In this document: positions 23,244 to 37,006 of the stretch, in pieces
Position numbering within the stretch: the stretch's first letter is position 1
Layout of the letters: each line of letters opens with the position of its first letter
Assembly (NCBI GenBank): GCA_030549175.1
Contig: JAUKUA010000001.1
Location: forward strand, 4,650,001 to 4,714,000
Reading direction: 5' to 3'
Length of the DNA: 64,000 nucleotides
Origin: Lasiosphaeris hirsuta
Lineage: Eukaryota; Ascomycota; Sordariomycetes; Sordariales; Lasiosphaeriaceae
The notes under the pieces: generated by a model
Databases searched by the model: none
Seen by the model: the letters and a program-made list of their open reading frames with translations, nothing else
What the model was told of the DNA's origin: nothing
Program-made: the position numbers and the translations under genes

Positions 23244-26200
23244 TTACACGTATTGTGCAAGCTTTTGCAGAGCCATGAGAACACCTGTGTTCAAAAGTGT
23301 TAGTAACATCTTCTTCAAACTGCTGATGTCGCACATCGGGGGGTTCGAGGCTCATACCGCTCACGCCCTGTGTCAGTGTAGCTGTGGCCTCTGTGTTCCT
23401 AATCCCCAGGCTGACAGTGACTACCTCCTGGACAACCTTCTCCTCGCCCAGTGTATTGGCCCACTTGAACACCTTCTCGTCCTCGCGACCGTCACCTACG
23501 ACCATCAGGAAGTCGACCGGCGATTTGTGCGTAATGTCTGGTGCCATGTGCGCCCTCAGATCCGCAAAGATTTTCTGAGCCGCTGTGCTCTTGGTCCAAT
23601 CAATTGGCTCAACCAAGACGCAGCCGTCGAGCGGGATCGCGTGGACACGCTGTTCCTCGCAGGCATCGTTGATATGGCTGGCACAGTCGGTAGCCTGTCG
23701 CATTGCCGCCTCGTAGTCTTCCGCAGACTTATAATGGAAGATGAGCGAGCAGCGGCGATCCTCTATTTCAGCACCCGGTGTGCGCTCCAGGTAGTAGGTC
23801 AAAATGTTCTTGACTGACTCCTTCCATGTCCTGATTTGGTCAGAGTCGGCCATTTCAATCCATGTCGAACTCCCACAGTCTTTGAGGAAGCAACCGTTCT
23901 CGGCAATGAGGCCTAGATTGGGGACTCGGCGGAACAAACGATCAAGTTCTTCAGGGCGGCGACCTGACATGACGTAAATGGTGTTTCGATCATCGAGGAG
24001 CAAGTCGTTCAGCACGTCAAGAGTACGCTTAGAAACAACCGTTAGTCTGATGCGGAGGATGTCCATGTTGAAAGCGAGAACTTACCTGCGGGCTGACAGG
24101 GATGATTTGGTTGACCGGACCCCAGCTGACAAGAGTGCCCTCAAAATCAAGAATGAATAACCGCCGCTCAGTGCGCTTATACTGCTGAATCAGGGTGCTC
24201 ATCGAAAGACGAGGAACCGAAGTTTGATCGCGACGGTGTTGTTCCTCATAAACGCGATCCAACCGCGACCCTAACTCGGAAAACCAGTGCGACCCGGTGT
24301 GGTGGTTGACAGCTTCATACAGCTTGTTCCACCTCCTCTCCTTCTCTTCGTCTCCCATTTCCAGGGCCGTCTTGATTGCATCGGCGCAAGCTCTGTAGTC
24401 CCACGGGTTGACAGACAGTTCATTTCCACCAAAGAGGGATGAAGTGCCAGTAAACTCGGACAGGATGAGGGAACCGTGCTTCTTCTCCCCAATCTTCCCA
24501 TCTTGACAGAACAGATACTCGTGGGAAGTGAGGTTCATGCCCTCGCGCTGGCTGGTGATCATGAGGGCATCAGCAATGCTCAGGAGCGCCAAATACTGGG
24601 CATAATCAATGTCCTGCTTGAGGTAGACCACGGGCTGATACGCTAGATTCGCCCATGACGAGTTGACACGAGTCACAATGTCTGAGACAGTGGCATCCAG
24701 CTCGCTCTTTTCACTAGTCGAGAGCGCAACCTGGATCAGGACGATATTGTCCCTCCATTCCGGATTCTTATTCAAGAAGAGCTCATACGACAAGAGCTTC
24801 TGTCGGACACCACGGACGTGATCAAGCTTATCTCGGGCAACGATAAGCTTCTTGCCGGCGTATCGCTCACGCATGATGTTGATCCATTTCTTGACCTCAG
24901 ACTCGTCTCTGTGCTGGCTTAGGCTCACGGGATCGATGCCAATCGGAAGGCTGACCACATCGACAAATCGATCCTCCAACTGGAGGCCGTCCGGCGTGGC
25001 TTCCGCACTGAGTAGACGACTGCAGGTCTGAAGAAAGTGCCGGGTGTACTCATGGATCTGGAATCCTATGAGATTGGCACCGAGCATGCCCTCAAGAAGC
25101 TGCTTCCGGACAGCAAGGCATCTGAAAACCTCGGAGGATGGGAATGCAACGTGAAGGAAGAATCCAATCTTGGCATCAGGAAGCTTCTTGCGCACCATGC
25201 CGGGAACGAGCAAGAGGTGGTAGTCGTGGACCCAAACAACGTCGCCTCGCTTCCAGTTTTTTACGATCTTATCGGCGAAGGCCTGGTTGACATTGACATA
25301 GTACTTCCAGGAATGGTCCTCGTATGCTTTGCTCTTGGGATTGTCGGGGATCTGGTAGTGAAACACAGGCCACAGGATCTGCTTGCAAAAGTGCGAATAG
25401 TGGCCATCGAAGTCCTTGTCGGAGCAGAAGACGCTCAGCATGTCGTGCTCGGTCGCAAGCCGGTCCTCGATATCTTGAAGTTGCTGAGTGCCCTGCAGAG
25501 CTTCAGTTGGCATACCAAGTGTTCCAACCCACGTATAATCTCCCAGCTTGCCCTCCCTGGCCGCGGCCTCCGCGGCATTACGTAGGCCTCCATTGCCCTG
25601 GTCAGCGCTCACTACCCTCCAGTTGGCATGGGCAAAAACACGGTCATGGCTGTCGCTGCGAGGGAGGGTTCGTGGTTGTGTGATACCCTGACGCCCCATT
25701 TCTCTGGCCTTTTGCTGGAGAGTTCGGTTACTATCGATCAACGAGGGCGGTGGGGGCGAGTTTGCGCGCGACATGGGCTGGTCGGGACGAGCTCCCCAAG
25801 TCGGGGAGCCCCGGTCAGCAGGCGCGCCGGTACCGAGAGCTTTGGCTGTAGTGTCAAGGGGCGGGAGCTGCACGCGCAGGCCATCTTCGTTGGTGAATGG
25901 GTCGACACGCTTGTGCTCTTCGGTTGGTGTGTGGGGAGGAGTGATGTTGAGCTGTGGTTGCGGCTGAAAGAGGGTAGGTGTTTTCTCAAGAATTGGCCGG
26001 TCGCCTGGGCGCGACTTTCCGGAGAGTGAACCCCTTGGCGGAGTGCCAGGAAGTGTGAAGTGAACAGTTTTGGGCAGAAACCTGGGCGAAAGCATGCAGG
26101 TCAGCAACCAAGACCGCGCAAAACTAGAACGGAACCAAAATGTTCACATTGTGTGCCTTGATACCGTTGCGCTTGAGTCCGTCGCATAGGGTCATACTAG

Positions 26201-26259
26201 GAACAGGAGCGCAGGATAGGAAGTTGGGATACTTACAACGAAGCAATAAACACCGTCAT
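23244..26259 (-). CDS. Trehalose-6-phosphate synthase complex regulatory subunit (Tps3/Tsl1-like)
   Basis: Large subunit of the trehalose synthase complex: a GT20 synthase-like domain followed by a HAD phosphatase-like domain. Exons in coding order: 26259-26237 (23 nt), 26081-24086, 24027-23358, 23284-23244 (41 nt); 909 residues. The tiny first exon MTVFIASL joins to FLPKTVHFTLP, restoring the family N-terminus. The GT20 part contains VWVHDYHLLLVPGMVR, SSEVFRCL and SQREGMNLTSHEY. The phosphatase-like part has LFILDFEGTL, with Glu in place of the second Asp of DxDxT (motif from Asp653), SGRRPEELDRLF and VVGDGREDEKVF. The Asp-to-Glu change and the long proline-rich N-terminus (about 170 residues) favour a regulatory subunit over the catalytic Tps2. 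A catalytic phosphatase cannot be fully excluded. Confidence 0.88.
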
Positions 26260-29200
26260 GATGGGCGAATTAGTTTGGGATTAGCTTGGATATGGCGTAG
26301 ATGAGGAGTTTGTGAAAGGACCAGTAGCCTTGCGGGAAGGTATCGCTGGTTGTGCTATCGTTCGTGTGGTATCCTATGCATAGGGTCTACGGAAAAGGCG
26401 TCCTCATATATGGCAGCACAAAGGATGTTTCAGGTGAGAGCTGCGCCAGTCGATCTCGGGAGCTATAAGCAACACCGGAGAACGGTGTGATGTCGATTTG
26501 AGAACCCTGCTTGTGACCTCGAGACAGCACAAAATATGAGACCCACGCAGTACGTTGGTTACGCCGATTTAGTCGAGTTAGACAGGCGCAAAACCGGAGA
26601 CCATTCGGGGACCCAAGGGGCCGTTGGGATATGGAAGTTTCGACGTTGACAAAGCGGCGCAAGTTGAGATGCAGCTGCGGGAACGGCGTGCCTTGCGCGG
26701 GGAGGCAAAAGTATCTCTAGGGGGCGGCCAATGCTGGTTATAGGGGTGCGCGAGAAAAAAAAAACAGATTCCTGCCAGATCAAGGGGAGGGATGGCAATC
26801 GCCGTTCGAATGCGAAGACAGCTGTTTCACAAGTCAGCGCCAATGGAATTTGGCAGTTTTGCTTGCCTTTGCAACGTGAAAAGCGGACAGTGAATGACGG
26901 CGGCCTGGTGCTAGTGCCGACAGCTCTAGCTCTGACGTAACAACCTGGTTGCGGCCTGCGCCCAACGAGAGATCGCGCCAGCCTTGGAATTGCTGCATGA
27001 AGCTGCTGCAAAGGCTCGACTGTGGAGATGGGCAAACATCAGAAGACCTGGACTTGCCTTGGTAACCTAATATGCCCTGGTAGTCTGCGGAGCGTAGCAA
27101 GGGAAGATATCGCGACACGATGCAAGGTGCTTGTTCGACCGGCTAGGTGCCTGTCGGATGCTGTCACGGGTGTGGCGCAAGTTGAAAGAGGGCTTTATGC
27201 TCTAAGCCGATGAATCAGGTTTGGAGAGAGGAGCGTTTATTCCGGGCAGGGACGAGATCGAGGACGGCAAAAGAGATGGGGCAGGAGGAATGAGGTCGAG
27301 GTGTTAGGTAGGGGTGTAGGAGGTTTGCTGCCAGCAATTCCTGGGGCTCTGGCAACGGGAGGGCGTGAATGATATGGGCCGGATGAGGAGACCTTTGGTG
27401 ATTTTTTATCCTGGCTTCCCCTGCTGGGCCAGAGAGCCGAGTGCAGCAAGCTGTGAGCAGAGGAAAAGCTCGCTTGACTTGGCCAAGGAAGGTCTCGGGG
27501 AGAGGTGCTGCAGGTGGGGCCCCATCTGGGCTACTGGGCCGTTGCCCAACCTGTCATGATTCTGCAAGCTGTCTGCCCGTCATTGCTACTACTTGGTACT
27601 GCTAGGGTGGGGATGGGATGGAAGGAACATTGGTGAAATGGCTGTTTCTGTTTTGCGACGGGACGGAAGCCTTCCATCGACGGGACGCAACAATTCAGAG
27701 GGAGACAGGGGGGGGGGGGACAGAGGGGTGAGGGGGAGGGGCGGGGACCAGGGAAGAGCTTTCCAACAGCGGCGACAGGGGGCTACGGCAGCTCAAGCCA
27801 CCCCCGATGCGCGCCGATGCACTGCGATTTAGATCGCCTCAACACCAGTCGATCCGCGGCTGCCTCTCCTTGCCTCGTCCTGCCGTCCGGCCCCGTCCTG
27901 GGAGCCATCTCAACAAACCCATCTGCAGCCGCGATTTGGCCAATTGTGCGCAGCTTTTACGCGATATTGCTCAGATTTCTCAGACGGTCTAAATCTTACC
28001 AAGAAAACACCCTTTTGGAGTCCCTTTCGAAACGCTCAATACGCCATTCGGGGCTCCTATCGTTAACAATACTGTATCACGCTGCCGGCCATTCTCCAGC
28101 GCTCTGCCGACACTCTACCAACATTCAAAATTTCCTGATGTGTCTTGTATCGCCCTCTATCACGTAATAATACTTGTTTGCGCCAGCAGCAGACCAGAGC
28201 AGGCCATTGTGAGGCCACATGTCTGGTCCAGCTGATGGGCTTGGTGCTGTCAAGTGTCGACAAAATAAGCAGATGGTACTGTAACACAAGCTGGCTCGCT
28301 GGCAGACACCCATAACAGCGGCCACAGGACAAAAAATAGAAGGGTAAAAGGGGCGGGATCGACGGGCTGACATATCAGGATTCACGGCGGGGTCCCCGCA
28401 GCAGCATGTCGCTCCATCACATTGACGTTGAGGCGTTGACATCTCACCCGACATGCTGGCCTTTCGGAGTCGCCCTCTTCGATAACCTGCTGTCCAACCA
28501 TTGGCCAATCGAGTCGGTCCGCCAAACGAACCTGAATGCTATTTTCACAGACCACTCGGCAGGCAGACGAGAGCAAGAGTTCCACAGTTGTCGAGCCCAG
28601 GCGAGGTCGTTTCTCAACTGCCTCGTGTCTCTTCGGAAGATTGTGAATGCAGTTTTCAACATGCGGGGTCGCTCTCCAGCTCAGCACAGCACACGCATCA
28701 GCGCACAGGGCTGGCCGAGGGCGAGGTGTGCCAAGTGCTATCACGGGCAGTACATGCCGCTACACCCAGCCCCAAATCGAAACAGAATTACCCGGTCTAC
28801 CTGCAGCGAGCGACACCAACAATGGCTTTTGGGGCCAGGATCTGCAGAAACTTCGAAGAACCCAACTCGAAGGCAACCTGGGGCCCCAAACGGAGCGGGC
28901 TTCCAGCTTTCCCATAAGCTCAATTGAGGACGCTCCATATGGATAGGCCGAGATGGCCCAAGGTTGCCTCAAGGTTGCAATTGATTTTCGCTCTTTTTAG
29001 GCCTCAAACGTGTGAGCCATGAGCAAGAGTTATTGGTCCTGGCCGGCTTCGACTCCGTCAATCCGGCCGGGGGACCTACCGCCGCGGGATAGCTTATACG
29101 CCCCGCAGGGTGAAGGTGAAGAGGATGGCCCGTCGCCGAGAAAAGTGCCGCTCGGTCGTTGGATGGTAGCGGGGGGACGGAGGGGTTGAGCCATGTACCC

Positions 29201-32040
29201 AAACCCGAGCTACGAGCCACGCGGCAGAGGGTCATTATTGTCGAGGCTGCGAGGCTATGTTTGTCGCAATTGGGTCCGGGGCTGGACCCCCAAGGGCGTC
29301 ATTCAAGTTGGCTCACAGACACCTTCCGTCATCCTTCACATCCCTTGCCCCAGATCGAACTCCTCTTCCCCCTTCCTCACGACATCTAGCCGACCAAACC
29401 CCACCAGTTGCGTTATTAGGGAAAACCTTAAATGAAGCCGGCGAAACGAAACGCTGCCCTGACGAGCATTTGTGCCCAATCCCCATGGTACGCGGCCCAG
29501 TAGGAGGGGAGACATTGGCAACGTGCACGAGTTCGCCGAGGGCCAGCTTTGGGACTGCAGAGAAAAACCCGTCGTAACTATCGGGAGCCAAAGGCTGCCC
29601 TGTGAAGGCACGTCGAGCTGCAGCCTTCTCCCTTCCGGCCGATCATGCCCCCCGCTGGCCCCGGCGCTTACAGAGCCGTAGCTGGGCTGCAGTCTAATGT
29701 CGTCGAATGTCCCATATCCCCATTTTCCCAGACCGACATGTTCCATGTTCCCATGCGCAGGACACTAGCCCATATCCCAGTTGCATCCACAGAACGAAAG
29801 AAGAAGAGAAAATTTTTCTTTCTAAAGGAGCCCGGTTCCCTGTCGAGGACGGACCGGTCCCGACGAGCTAACGGGGAGTCCCAGCCGCATGGACAGCCGT
29901 TTGATGTGCGACATGGTTGGGAACATGTCTGCGGCGTCCCGAGATCCCCCGAGACGCTATGGGGAACGGTAGGCTAAAGTCAAGCGCCCTGCTTTCGTTG
30001 TCTCGTAGGCCCATTGACCCAGTGTCGACATCATCGACGAAACAGGTCGGCTGCATCCAGCTCCCAGTAGTCCCTTCTATTTCGGTTGCATTTTCCTGGG
30101 CCTGGAAAATAGCTCATACTCGACCTGCGAACTTGTGTATGCATACATACGAGCTGTTCTCAGCACCTGCCGCGGAATGAGACGCGCATGAGGCAATGCA
30201 GACTTGATTCACAAGAGGGACAAGGCTCGGTCAACGTGAGGTCGCCTCAGCTCCATGGAAAGGAGGGACACTGGTATGGAGCAAATTCGCCGAATCCTCC
30301 CCGCGGCACGTGTTGGTGCAAGAGGTGCATTGCACATCTCCAACTCCCCCACCCAGCGATAGTGGGCAGGGTGGGGTCAGAGACGACGAAATCGAGAACA
30401 GAATATGAATCGGAGTCTCGCAAGCAAACGGACAATTCAGCAAGAAACACCAAAGATTGTTGGAATATGGCTCGCAACCTTCGCTTACACCAAAGCACAC
30501 TAAAGCGCTGCGCTTGGACCAAATGGAACGGACCGCGATGGTAGCCCCTCGGCCATCATCACAGCCAACCCGGTCTTGGCTCTCAGCAGTGAAGCCGCTC
30601 CGCCGCGATACATGCTAGCTATCCGGCATTTCACATGCCCACGTCAGAGGGAGAAGCGAATATCCTGCCACTGCTTAGATACCCGCCCCGAATCAGACCA
30701 CGGGGCGGCCACTGTGACTTTACGTTACGTGCACACCCCGTATAAGTGCCCGACTTGTGCAAGCACACATTGGTACCAAGCCCAAGGCCTCCCACACCGA
30801 GAACGACGGGGAGTTAATCAATGACACCGTACGGGAAAACGTGAGAACATTCTAAGCCTTCCTCTTGCGGGCTTCCATACCTGTCCTCCCCCACCGACTT
30901 TATGTTGCCTCATGATTACCATGTTTAAACAAACTAGCCCAGAGCCGCCGCAGGCGCTCGTCTAGACTCGAGTCTTGGGCGTATGTGCTGGTACACACCA
31001 ACATCGCATTCTGGACCACGTGTAAGTGATAACTCAGAATCGCATGTACATTTGCAGTCTGTGCACATATTTCACCATGTAGGAAACCAAGTGCCCGTCT
31101 TGTCGTGCTATTCCCGTCGAAGGTGCTCCGACCGCGGAGCCACCGCGGAGCCTTGGATCCCGTCCCTGCCGACCCTATATTTCTACTTCGAGGGGACTCT
31201 TGAACACCCCCAAAGCAGGAGGGCAATCGACCCAGCTCCCCCATCGGCCGTTGACACAAGTACCGTTCTCACGATACCATCCCCGAACACATGCCGAGGC
31301 GGGCAACCCTCCCTTGTGCCGGCCACGGACGTTGACTTCAGCTGCAGCATGTTGCAGCTGAGCCAGTAGTGCATCATGAAATTTATTATTTGCAGAAGTA
31401 GGCGCCTTGAACAGGATCAGACAACCAAGATGCAAGAGTGGTTCGCCGACCTTCATTTGACTGTGGGGCTGCATCGGTACCTAGGGCGCGGCCTCATAAC
31501 GCCATTAGTGTGGTGATTGAGCGGGATAGAGAGGGAGAAGGGCACCCCCCTCCTTCTCTACCCCATCCACATCCCCATCCACATCACCATTCCCATCTCC
31601 ATCGCCATCCCCAATGTCTCCAATGTCCCTTCCCCCCCTCCTTCTTACCCCGGGATTCCCATCAAAGGGTTCAATTTGTGGCCTGCATCGCCCTCACATC
31701 AAGCCGTATCGGCTTGCCTGATCTGATCCCGTCCATCCATAACTGTCTACCCACCATCTCCTGCCCCGTTGGCTTTCCCCGCCTTCGATGACTCCACGCC
31801 CCCTTCTCCGCGCCTGCTTTTCCCCATCCAGACTCCTCACGATATCTCGGGACATCTCCTGCGCGACACGCCACCACCCACAGGTCAGGGGGAGACGCGC
31901 CTGCATCCCCGAGATTCCCGCGAAGCCACGGCAAAAAAAAAAAAAACAGGACTTCGTAACACACACGAGAGAAAAAAAGGGTATCATTCGGTTCCCGTGC
32001 TACCTACTTTGTTTGCTTCCTTTCTTTCGTACATTTTTTT
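26260..32040. other. Large gene-free region (5.8 kb)
   Basis: I find no ORF with recognisable domains or a consistent set of exons. Three overlapping same-strand frames at 28406-28946 and many antisense ones look like chance frames in GC-rich DNA. No transposon ends or tRNA-like folds were seen. It lies between the divergent trehalose gene and the 3' end of the Notchless gene, so it should contain the trehalose-gene promoter. It may hold a long 5' leader or noncoding transcripts. It includes a 12-G tract at 27708-27719 and a CCATCN repeat. Confidence 0.45.
31562..31613. repeat. Degenerate CCATCN hexamer microsatellite
   Basis: About nine tandem 6-mers of the form CCATCC/ACATCC/CCATCT, strongly pyrimidine-rich. 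Followed by more C/T-rich DNA. Confidence 0.75.
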
Positions 32041-33964
32041 TTAGTTCCTCCACGTCCTGACGGCCTTATCCTTTCCGCCCGAGCCGACCATCTTGCCGTC
32101 GGCAGCCCAGTCCACAGCGTAGACCTGATAGGTGAGAGTTAGTAAGAATTATCAATGGTAGGATCTTGCGTCACCACATACCTCGTCCTCGTGCCCTGGC
32201 AGATCCATGGCCAGGTTTCCGGTTCGCGCGTTCCAGACCTTAAGCGTGCAATCCTTGCTGCCTGTGACGAGCAGTCTGCTGTCGGCGGACCACGCGCATT
32301 GGTAGACCTAGGTTACGTGTTAGTCAAGCAATTCGGAATGTTGACAGAGAGGAGCAAAACTTGCCGGTGCGACGTGGCCCCTTAGGCTCTTCAGGAACTT
32401 GCCATCCCTGGCGTTCCAGATCTTGGTCGAGTTGTCCCAGCCCGCACTCGCGATCAGGGTTCCGTCGGGCGAGAACTGGACCTGGTTGACCTTGTTCTGG
32501 TGTCCCAGCAGTCTCGCGACAGGCTTGGTACCGTTATTTGTGGGGTCCCACAGGTACATTGTGAAGTCATCACCTGAACGCAGTCAGATTTTGTTTCCCG
32601 AAGGATCAGGGGTACTTGGTCTACTCACTCGCCGTAACAAAGCGCTCGCACACCTTGCCGTTGATCTTGGCTGCGTTCTCGAATCGCTCCCTCGCCTTCT
32701 CCCGCTTGCCCTCTTCCGTTGCTGGTACGTCCTTGGTGTGGTCAAAGTAGCCCGTCCGCAGCGCGTGGTCGCTCGACAGCGCGATATGGTTCACCCAGTG
32801 GGCGTGGGTCGTCATGTTGTGTACGAGCGTGCCCTTGACGGCGTCCCAGACCCGGACGGACTTGTCGTGGGATCCTGTGTAGATGTTTCCGTTGCCCCCC
32901 CAGCGCACGCAGCTTATTGAGCTCTTGTGTCCACTCAGGACGTGCTCCGTCCGGCCGGTGTTGACCACCCAGATCCGGCAGGTACCGTCCTTGCTCGCGC
33001 TTGCGAGTCGGGCTGTGCCATCGCGCCAGACTACATCCCGGGGGGTAATATTAGTTTTCGGCGTTGCAAGCAGAAAGGCTGAGTGGCGAGGCACAACTCA
33101 CGGTGATATGGCTCCCACGCCATGGCCAACACCCACTTCGCGTGGCCCTTGAGGTCGGTCCCGAACGGCTTTCCGGTCTCGGGGTCCCATATCCGCACCG
33201 TCTTGTCCATGCTGCAGGTTGCGAGGCGTTCGCCGTCGGGGCTCCAGCTGACGCCGAGAACCCACCCGGTGTGGCCCTTGAGCGTGTGTTTCGGCGTGCC
33301 CGTATCCGTGTCCCATATCCTGGCGGTGTTGTCTCCGCTGCCCGTAGCGAGCCTGCCGGACGACATGGGCGAGAATTGGCAGGCGAGAATGGGCTGTCCG
33401 TGGCCCGGGATGCGATGTGCCATGCGCGATACGGCCTGCACCTTGAACACAGCCTGGGGCTCGGCACTCAGAGTGATTGTGGTTCTGTCCTGGACGATTA
33501 GCCCAGGGGTACGAAGGTCATGGTCTGCAGCGGGGCGACGTACTCGAATGGGTTCGTGACGCCATGTTTTTGAAGCAGGCCGAGGAGATCTGTAGGGTAG
33601 TGGTCTACAATGATGTCCTTGCTGGGAATGTGAATGCGGAAGCGGTAGGGGGTGAAATCCTCGCGATCCTGTGTGTCCCCGACGTTAGCAACGAAGGAGA
33701 GGGGGGAACTTAGGGGCAATGGGGCAATGGGGCACAGACCCTCCCCAGCAGTGTGTTGAGCAGCACCGAGATATTTCTCTCGGTGGCGTCGGCGAAGTTG
33801 ATCTCGATCACATCTGTCATCTGGTTGCCATCGCTGTCGACAAAGTTGGCCTTGAAGGAGCCGAGGTCGGTGGCCAGCAGCGGGGTCACATCCTGCTGTG
33901 TTGTGGTACGCTCGACTTCCTCTCTCCTCTGGCGCTTATTCGGCGGGGGTAGAAACGTCGCCAT
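32041..33964 (-). CDS. rsa4: Notchless/Rsa4 WD40 ribosome-assembly factor (NLE1)
   Basis: 60S ribosomal subunit maturation factor; in yeast Rsa4 is pulled off by the AAA ATPase Rea1/Midasin (established). Exons in coding order: 33964-33740, 33668-33544, 33484-33102, 33030-32629, 32573-32365, 32307-32182, 32124-32041; 517 residues, the usual length. The N-terminal NLE/ubiquitin-like domain (about residues 30-110) includes YRFRIHIPSKDIIVDHYP. It is followed by PQAVFKVQAVSRMAHRIPGH and about eight WD repeats with ATGSGDNTARIWD, LAWEPYHLW-like and TGSHDKSVRVWD segments, ending in KAVRTWRN. The 59-nt second intron (GTACGT donor, GCTAAT branch) removes an apparent stop. The intron 32364-32308 needs a GC donor (GCAAGT). 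Confidence 0.95.
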
Positions 33965-34645
33965 TGTGGTGATATGTTGGTATGTAGCGGCGCAGGGCAA
34001 GAGTTTGGCTGCGACAGGGTTGGAGTGCTGATGGCGATCGCGATACTTGGGTTGGGAAAAGCAGTGCGGGACAACTGAAAATTTTGGCGGTCAAGGGCTG
34101 CAGAATCCCCAACGCTGCCCCACCACTGCTCCCGTCTCAGTGCTCACAAACGCGACAGGGGACGATTTAGGTTCACATGCAACATCACTCACCACTACAG
34201 AACGTCGTCAACGATCCAGCGAGATATTTTCTCAAAATCCTGGTGGAACTCGAGATATCTGGTGCTTGAGGTACATTCATGTATTCTGGTCCAGGTGGAG
34301 CTATCCGGGCAGAACATCATACTTCATGAATGTACCGTTCCTGGGTACGATGAACTGAACAAGCTGATGCTCTCTTCGCCACATCAAGTCGTCGCAAATA
34401 ATATGCGCTCAAATTTCCAGGTTGCGATGCGGGAACTTCAGCATATTCAGCATTCGGCGGTACCTCCTTTTAAACTTGTAATGACTTTTCACGCAAAGCA
34501 CTCGCGAGCGCGTGGCACTAAGGTAGATATTCACCCAGCCGGTCCTCAACAATTAGCGCCCCAGGCGCCGACTGGGCTGGCAACTGGGCTGCAGTTCCAC
34601 CATATCAACCGTCCATAACCCATTTATTTGGTGGCAGTTGCTGGC
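33965..34645. other. Intergenic spacer
   Basis: Promoter side of the Notchless gene and 3' side of the mannosidase gene. Nothing else seen. Confidence 0.5.
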
Positions 34646-36455
<1,810 letters not shown>

Positions 36456-37006
36456 TTGGTCGATTATTTTTGCCCAGATACCGACTTGCTGGGGGTGGTG
36501 AGGAGTGCACCATGGCGAGGAGAGTCAGTAGTCGCGCGGGAACTGGAGGCTGAATGATGTGTTGGGTTTGTTGTTTGACACGGGACGAACTGGCATCGCT
36601 TTGTAAAACACGGCAGCGCAGGGGCTCGAAATGCAAGGCGAAAGTCGTAGGTCGGCCCGTGCTATGCGCTCAGGCGCAACCAATGCCTCCAGCAACCAAC
36701 AGCCCAGATGGCCCCAATGGGGAACCTGAATTCCGACATGGCTCGAAATTTAGCCGCGTGCTCTAGCAAAACACTCGTTTCGACAACTCAGTCGATGCGT
36801 CCCGGATACAATTCGAAGCTTCGTGGCGGTGCTGGAGCGCTGGAGGCTGGAGGTGCACAACGGCGCACATCAGTCCATGGCCGACGGGTGACTGCTGTTC
36901 GCTGAGACTAGTCACGACGGAGGATGGTCCTGGATGACAGAAAGGTGCCAAAGCTCCCTTCGCTTTCGACACCGGCTTTGTTCGCCTAGTTTGTCTTTTT
37001 TTACCA
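36456..37006. other. Intergenic spacer
   Basis: Divergent spacer between the mannosidase gene and the protease-like pseudogene. No ORF. Confidence 0.45.

Noticed and set aside
28382..28946. Four overlapping ORFs of 99-173 codons in the large gene-free region
   Set aside because: Mutually overlapping frames with no recognisable domain, no splice logic and no consistent codon bias.
33498..33719. Apparent frameshift/stop in the Notchless N-terminus (VPLG then stop)
   Set aside because: Explained by a 59-nt intron 33543-33485 with GTACGT donor, GCTAAT branch and GACAG acceptor that restores the family sequence.
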